A stretch of DNA of 9,025 nucleotides from Bacillota bacterium (GTDB lineage Bacteria; Bacillota; Clostridia; Peptostreptococcales; Anaerovoracaceae): NCBI GenBank assembly GCA_029266295.1, contig JAQSXD010000129.1:1-9025 (forward strand). The letters are read 5' to 3'. A program made the position numbers and the translations under genes. Within the stretch, counting starts at the first letter, position 1. Each line of letters opens with the position of its first letter. Under the pieces are notes generated by a model, which saw nothing but the letters and a program-made list of their open reading frames with translations, had not been told where the DNA came from and searched no databases. Below are positions 6,375 through 9,025 of this stretch, one piece after another.

Positions 6375-7757
6375 TCATGCGTTTTCTTTTTTCATTAAGC
6401 TCTTATACTCTCTGGAAACGAGCACAATTGCCAGCAGTGCCGACAGAAAATCAGCACCAGGCTGAGCAATCCAGATTCCTTTCAGCCCATAAATCCGAGG
6501 AAAAACCATCAAAAGCGGTACTGCAAAGATGATAATCCTGGAGATGCCATTGAGAATCGCAAGCCCGTTCTTCTCCACCGCCATATAGTACCCAGCTGTA
6601 ATCTGGGAGATATTTCCCAGGGCAAACAGCAGCATGTAAACCTTCATAATCGCTGCGGTTGTTTCAACAATCACAGGGTCTGGTCCCACAAAGAAGGAAA
6701 TAATCTGCTCTGCAAAAAGAAATACAAGGATGGTGACCGCGATCAGTGCAGCGGTACTGTGAGTAAGAGCAGTTTTGATCAGTTGTGCAACCCGTGCGAA
6801 GTTTTTGACTCCAATATTGAAGCTGGCAATGGGCTGAAGTCCCATAATAAAGGAAGTGGTCACAAGCATTACAATGTACATGATGTATGCATTCAGAATG
6901 GCAAAGGCCGCTATTTCCAGCTCGCTGCCCCCATAGGTAATGATCAGATTATTGATGAGGATTGTGGTGACTGTAGTACAGATTTGAATCGCAAAATAAG
7001 CAAAACCAATTTTTACAGCAGTCTTGATTATGCTCATATCAATCTTTAAATCCGATACGCTCAGCTTCATTTTGGTGCTTACCACTTGCATGTACGGAAC
7101 AAGCAGGAGTGCCAGCCCAACACAAACAACCCAGCATATTGCAGCGCCTGCCATTCCCCAACCCATTTTGATAACGAGCAGGTATTCCAGTACGATCGCA
7201 ATAATCGCAGGTGCGATGTAAGCAACAGCGGCTGCCTTGGGTCTTTCGTCAACTCTGGCAAAATAGTAGGAAACCGATCCCGCAATACAGATCGGTGCAC
7301 CTAAAATATAAGGATAAGCATACTGCCTGGCAAAGGGAAGAATCTCCTCCGTCGCCCCCAAAAAGGATAAAATCGGGTCCATACCGACTAGAAAGACCGC
7401 GGTAATCATAATTCCTGCAAGAAATGAAAATGATAAAATAGAACCGTAAGCTTTTCTTGCACCCTTCTCATCTCCCTCTCCCAGCTTCATAGCTGCAATG
7501 GTTGCTCCGCCAATGCCAAACAGACCAAACAATGCCACATTCATCGTCCACAAAGGAGCGATGATCCCGATGGTGGCAAGCCCCATAGGCCCGACGCCTT
7601 TACCGACAAAGATACCGTCAGCAACGACAGAAGCCGCCTGAAACATCAGCCCTGCTAGCGCAAAGACAGAATATTTCCAGAAAAGCGGTGTAATGTTCTT
7701 TGTTTCAAATTCGCTCAATTCAACTAAAACATTAGTTTTTTCTTTCAGTTCATCCAT
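6375..7757 (-). CDS. MATE-family multidrug efflux transporter, MepA-like
   Basis: The protein has 460 residues and about 12 hydrophobic segments, the usual size for this family of Na+ or H+ driven exporters of cationic compounds. Typical features are FQAASVVADGIFVGKGVGP in the first helix region, GIGGATIAAMKLGEGD after the second, and GLQPIASFNIGVKNFARV at the start of the second half, which points to the MepA-like branch. The frame is open to 7919, but ATG 7757 is chosen because GGAGG (7765-7769) lies 7 bases upstream; the longer version would add 54 residues that do not fit the family and would run through the psuG terminator. It is the first gene of an operon with the YtcJ-like amidohydrolase, 12 bases downstream. 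An inverted repeat 84-111 bases upstream may be a regulator site. The transported compound cannot be read from the sequence. Confidence 0.92.
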   Translation of the reverse strand: MDELKEKTNVLVELSEFETKNITPLFWKYSVFALAGLMFQAASVVADGIFVGKGVGPMGLATIGIIAPLWTMNVALFGLFGIGGATIAAMKLGEGDEKGARKAYGSILSFSFLAGIMITAVFLVGMDPILSFLGATEEILPFARQYAYPYILGAPICIAGSVSYYFARVDERPKAAAVAYIAPAIIAIVLEYLLVIKMGWGMAGAAICWVVCVGLALLLVPYMQVVSTKMKLSVSDLKIDMSIIKTAVKIGFAYFAIQICTTVTTILINNLIITYGGSELEIAAFAILNAYIMYIVMLVTTSFIMGLQPIASFNIGVKNFARVAQLIKTALTHSTAALIAVTILVFLFAEQIISFFVGPDPVIVETTAAIMKVYMLLFALGNISQITAGYYMAVEKNGLAILNGISRIIIFAVPLLMVFPRIYGLKGIWIAQPGADFLSALLAIVLVSREYKSLMKKENA

Positions 7758-7764
7758 AAAAACA

Positions 7765-7769
7765 CCTCC
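7765..7769 (-). promoter_or_regulatory. Ribosome binding site that fixes the MATE start at 7757
   Basis: The minus strand reads TGGAGGTG here, with GGAGG 7 bases before ATG 7757. It excludes the upstream in-frame ATGs, which lack such a site. Confidence 0.8.
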
Positions 7770-7840
7770 AATAACATAACGATAAAGTACACCGTTATAA
7801 TATCTGAAAATTCTATCAATTAACATTACCCTCATTTCTG

Positions 7841-7868
7841 ATTTATGGTATCCATAGAGACCATAAAT
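7841..7868. promoter_or_regulatory. 28-bp dyad upstream of the MATE operon, possible operator or leader hairpin
   Basis: ATTTATGGT (7841-7849) and ACCATAAAT (7860-7868) form a perfect 9-bp inverted repeat with a 10-base centre. A nested palindrome, TATGGTATCCATA, lies at 7844-7856. It sits between the psuG terminator and the MATE start. There is no T-run, so it is not a terminator. A dimeric regulator site is the simplest reading. I see no confident promoter boxes to place it against. Confidence 0.45.
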
Positions 7869-7891
7869 GATCCAGGCGGCTACCTTCTGAG

Positions 7892-7931
7892 AAAAAACAA
7901 AACGCCAAAGTGACTTCATTCACTTTGACGC
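7892..7931 (-). terminator. psuG: Rho-independent terminator of the psuK-psuG operon
   Basis: On the minus strand a stem of about 12 bp (7931-7920 with 7913-7902) closes a 6-base loop. It contains two G-U wobbles that pair only in minus-strand RNA. It is followed directly by TTTTGTTTTTT (7902-7892). The wobble asymmetry and T-run fix the direction. It lies about 100 bases past the psuG stop and insulates the MATE operon from psuG transcription. Confidence 0.88.
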
Positions 7932-8027
7932 TTTAAATTCAATATTCGATATTCGTTATTTAACGGACTTAAAACAATGACAAGATCTAAAAACCAATGC
8001 CAGGGAATGGCCTAAAACCCATAAGAA

Positions 8028-8942
8028 TTAGAGTTTGCTCAGTTCCACTGCAATTTGTGCTCCGACCTTGGCGTTATTGTAAACGAGCTGGATATTGGAG
8101 TCCAGGCTGGCACCTTCCGTCAGCTCTTTTACCTTTGCCAGCAGGAATGGTGTGCTTTCTTTTCCCTTAATCCCCTTCTCATCTGCTTCTCGGATGGCAG
8201 AATCGATGGCCGCATTAATGACGGCGGGATCCATTTCAAACTCCTGCGGAATTGGATTTGCAATGACGGCTCCCCCCTTCAAACCCAAATCCCACTTTGC
8301 TTTTAAGGCCTTGGCAAGTTCCAGCGGAGTATCCACTCTGTAATCGACACCAAAACCGCTTTTCGAAGTATAGAACGCCGGAAGCTCCTCTGTTCCGAAT
8401 CCGATGACAGGCACGCCGTAGGTTTCAAGATATTCCAGCGTCAGACCGATATCCAGAATGGACTTGGCTCCTGCACAGATGACTGCCACATTGGTCTGTG
8501 CCAATTCCTGCAGATCGGCTGAGATATCAAAGGTCTCCTGAGCGCCTCTGTGAACACCGCCGATTCCGCCGGTGGCAAATACTTTAATTCCTGCAAGATT
8601 TGCAATGATCATCGTTGAAGCAACCGTTGTGGCACCATCCAATCCTTTCGCCACTGCAAAGGGGACGTCTCTCCGGCTGGCCTTAATAACACCATGGCTT
8701 TTTCCTAAATATTCAATTTCCTCCGGTGTCAGACCAACCTTCAATCTGCCTTTAATGATTGCAATGGTTGCCGGAATCGCACCGTTCTCTCTGATAATTC
8801 TCTCGACGTTAAGGGCAGTCTCAACATTTTTAGGATAAGGCATGCCGTGGGAGATGATTGTTGATTCAAGCGCAACCACCGCTTTTCCTGCTTCCAGCGC
8901 TTCCTTCACCTCTGGGTTGATATCAAGGTATTTTTCTAACAT
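8028..8942 (-). CDS. psuG: Pseudouridine-5'-phosphate glycosidase
   Basis: PsuG splits the C-C glycosidic bond of pseudouridine 5'-phosphate to give uracil and ribose 5-phosphate, the second step of pseudouridine breakdown. The 304-residue protein is full length and cytoplasmic. Active-site residues known from E. coli PsuG (E31, K93, H137, D149, K166, N289) match here E26 in ALESTIISHGMPYP, K87 in IKASRRD, H131 in GGIGGVHRGA, D143 in DISADL, the Schiff-base lysine K160 in CAGAKSILD, and N283. The start at 8942 has AAGGAG (8951-8956) 8 bases upstream. The gene overlaps the end of the upstream probable kinase gene by 7 bases, indicating one operon with coupled translation. A clear terminator follows at 7892-7931. 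Confidence 0.97.
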   Translation of the reverse strand: MLEKYLDINPEVKEALEAGKAVVALESTIISHGMPYPKNVETALNVERIIRENGAIPATIAIIKGRLKVGLTPEEIEYLGKSHGVIKASRRDVPFAVAKGLDGATTVASTMIIANLAGIKVFATGGIGGVHRGAQETFDISADLQELAQTNVAVICAGAKSILDIGLTLEYLETYGVPVIGFGTEELPAFYTSKSGFGVDYRVDTPLELAKALKAKWDLGLKGGAVIANPIPQEFEMDPAVINAAIDSAIREADEKGIKGKESTPFLLAKVKELTEGASLDSNIQLVYNNAKVGAQIAVELSKL

Positions 8943-9025
8943 AGTCCTGTCTCCTTCATCTTTTTCTTTACATTTTCATCTGAAATATTTGGATTAATTG
9001 TTTCCTCATAGTTTAAGGCCATGAT
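8936..9025 (-). CDS. psuK: 3' end of a probable pseudouridine kinase (PfkB family), partial
   Basis: Only the last 29 residues are in the window, reading IMALNYEETINPNISDENV and then KKKMKETGLC before TAG (8938-8936). The tail pattern 'ET(I/V)NP(N/D)(I/M)S' close to the C-terminus is common in PfkB-type sugar or nucleoside kinases related to PsuK. The position directly before psuG, with a 7-base overlap, fits the usual psuK-psuG order, in which the kinase makes pseudouridine 5'-phosphate for PsuG. The catalytic part lies outside the window, so the call rests on the tail and context. Confidence 0.65.
   Translation of the reverse strand: MMALNYEETINPNISDENVKKKMKETGLC

Noticed and set aside
7758..7919. 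N-terminal extension of the MATE protein to 7919
   Set aside because: It would cross the psuG terminator and the dyad, lacks a ribosome binding site, and adds 54 residues foreign to the family.
7938..7960. AATATTCGATATTCG short repeats after the psuG terminator stem
   Set aside because: They are too short and AT-rich to tell from chance, with no second location in the window.
1..9025. CRISPR arrays, tRNA or rRNA genes, insertion sequences
   Set aside because: No regularly spaced repeats, no tRNA-like cloverleaf segments and no transposase-like proteins or terminal inverted repeats were seen.

Overview
The window looks like a chromosomal piece of a low-to-mid G+C Gram-positive anaerobe, most likely a member of the Clostridia (Bacillota). 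The reasons are strong GGAGG-type ribosome binding sites before nearly every gene, Rho-independent terminators, a LuxR/GAF regulator and MepA-like MATE pump of Firmicutes style, and a psuK-psuG pair. The assignment is inferred from gene style, not from a marker gene.

Region 1 (1-1000) is an AT-rich two-gene cassette on the + strand, about 32% G+C by hand count against roughly half in sampled lines of the neighbouring ligase gene. It encodes a 167-residue protein with two membrane segments (DUF6232-like) and an overlapping 102-residue partner. The C-terminus of the first and the N-terminus of the second carry the same 18-residue motif, (L)xNS(V/I)IxxG(D/N)NNxIxN. Such a motif at the tail of one protein and the head of its neighbour is the hallmark of bacterial amyloid-signalling pairs (BASS / RHIM-like 'PP' motifs), which usually link an effector to an NLR receptor. 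No NLR is present here. This is the most interesting object in the window and may be a minimal signalling or defence pair.

Region 2 (1029-3662, - strand) encodes a complete three-domain ligase D of the non-homologous end-joining pathway, in the order phosphoesterase-ligase-polymerase. It has an unusual four-copy heptad repeat near its N-terminus. No Ku gene is visible beside it.

Region 3 (3663-7757) holds a LuxR-type regulator on the + strand. It converges on a minus-strand operon made of a MATE efflux pump followed by a YtcJ-like amidohydrolase. The operon's terminator hairpin appears to lie inside the regulator's coding sequence.

Region 4 (7892-9025, - strand) is the pseudouridine breakdown operon. 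It comprises the 3' end of a probable pseudouridine kinase, overlapping the complete pseudouridine-5'-phosphate glycosidase gene psuG, followed by a clear terminator. The strong start-site signals place several starts well inside the longest open frames: 104, 600, 3662, 3940 and 7757. No RNA gene, insertion sequence or CRISPR array was seen, and no gene-free stretch exceeds 300 bases.
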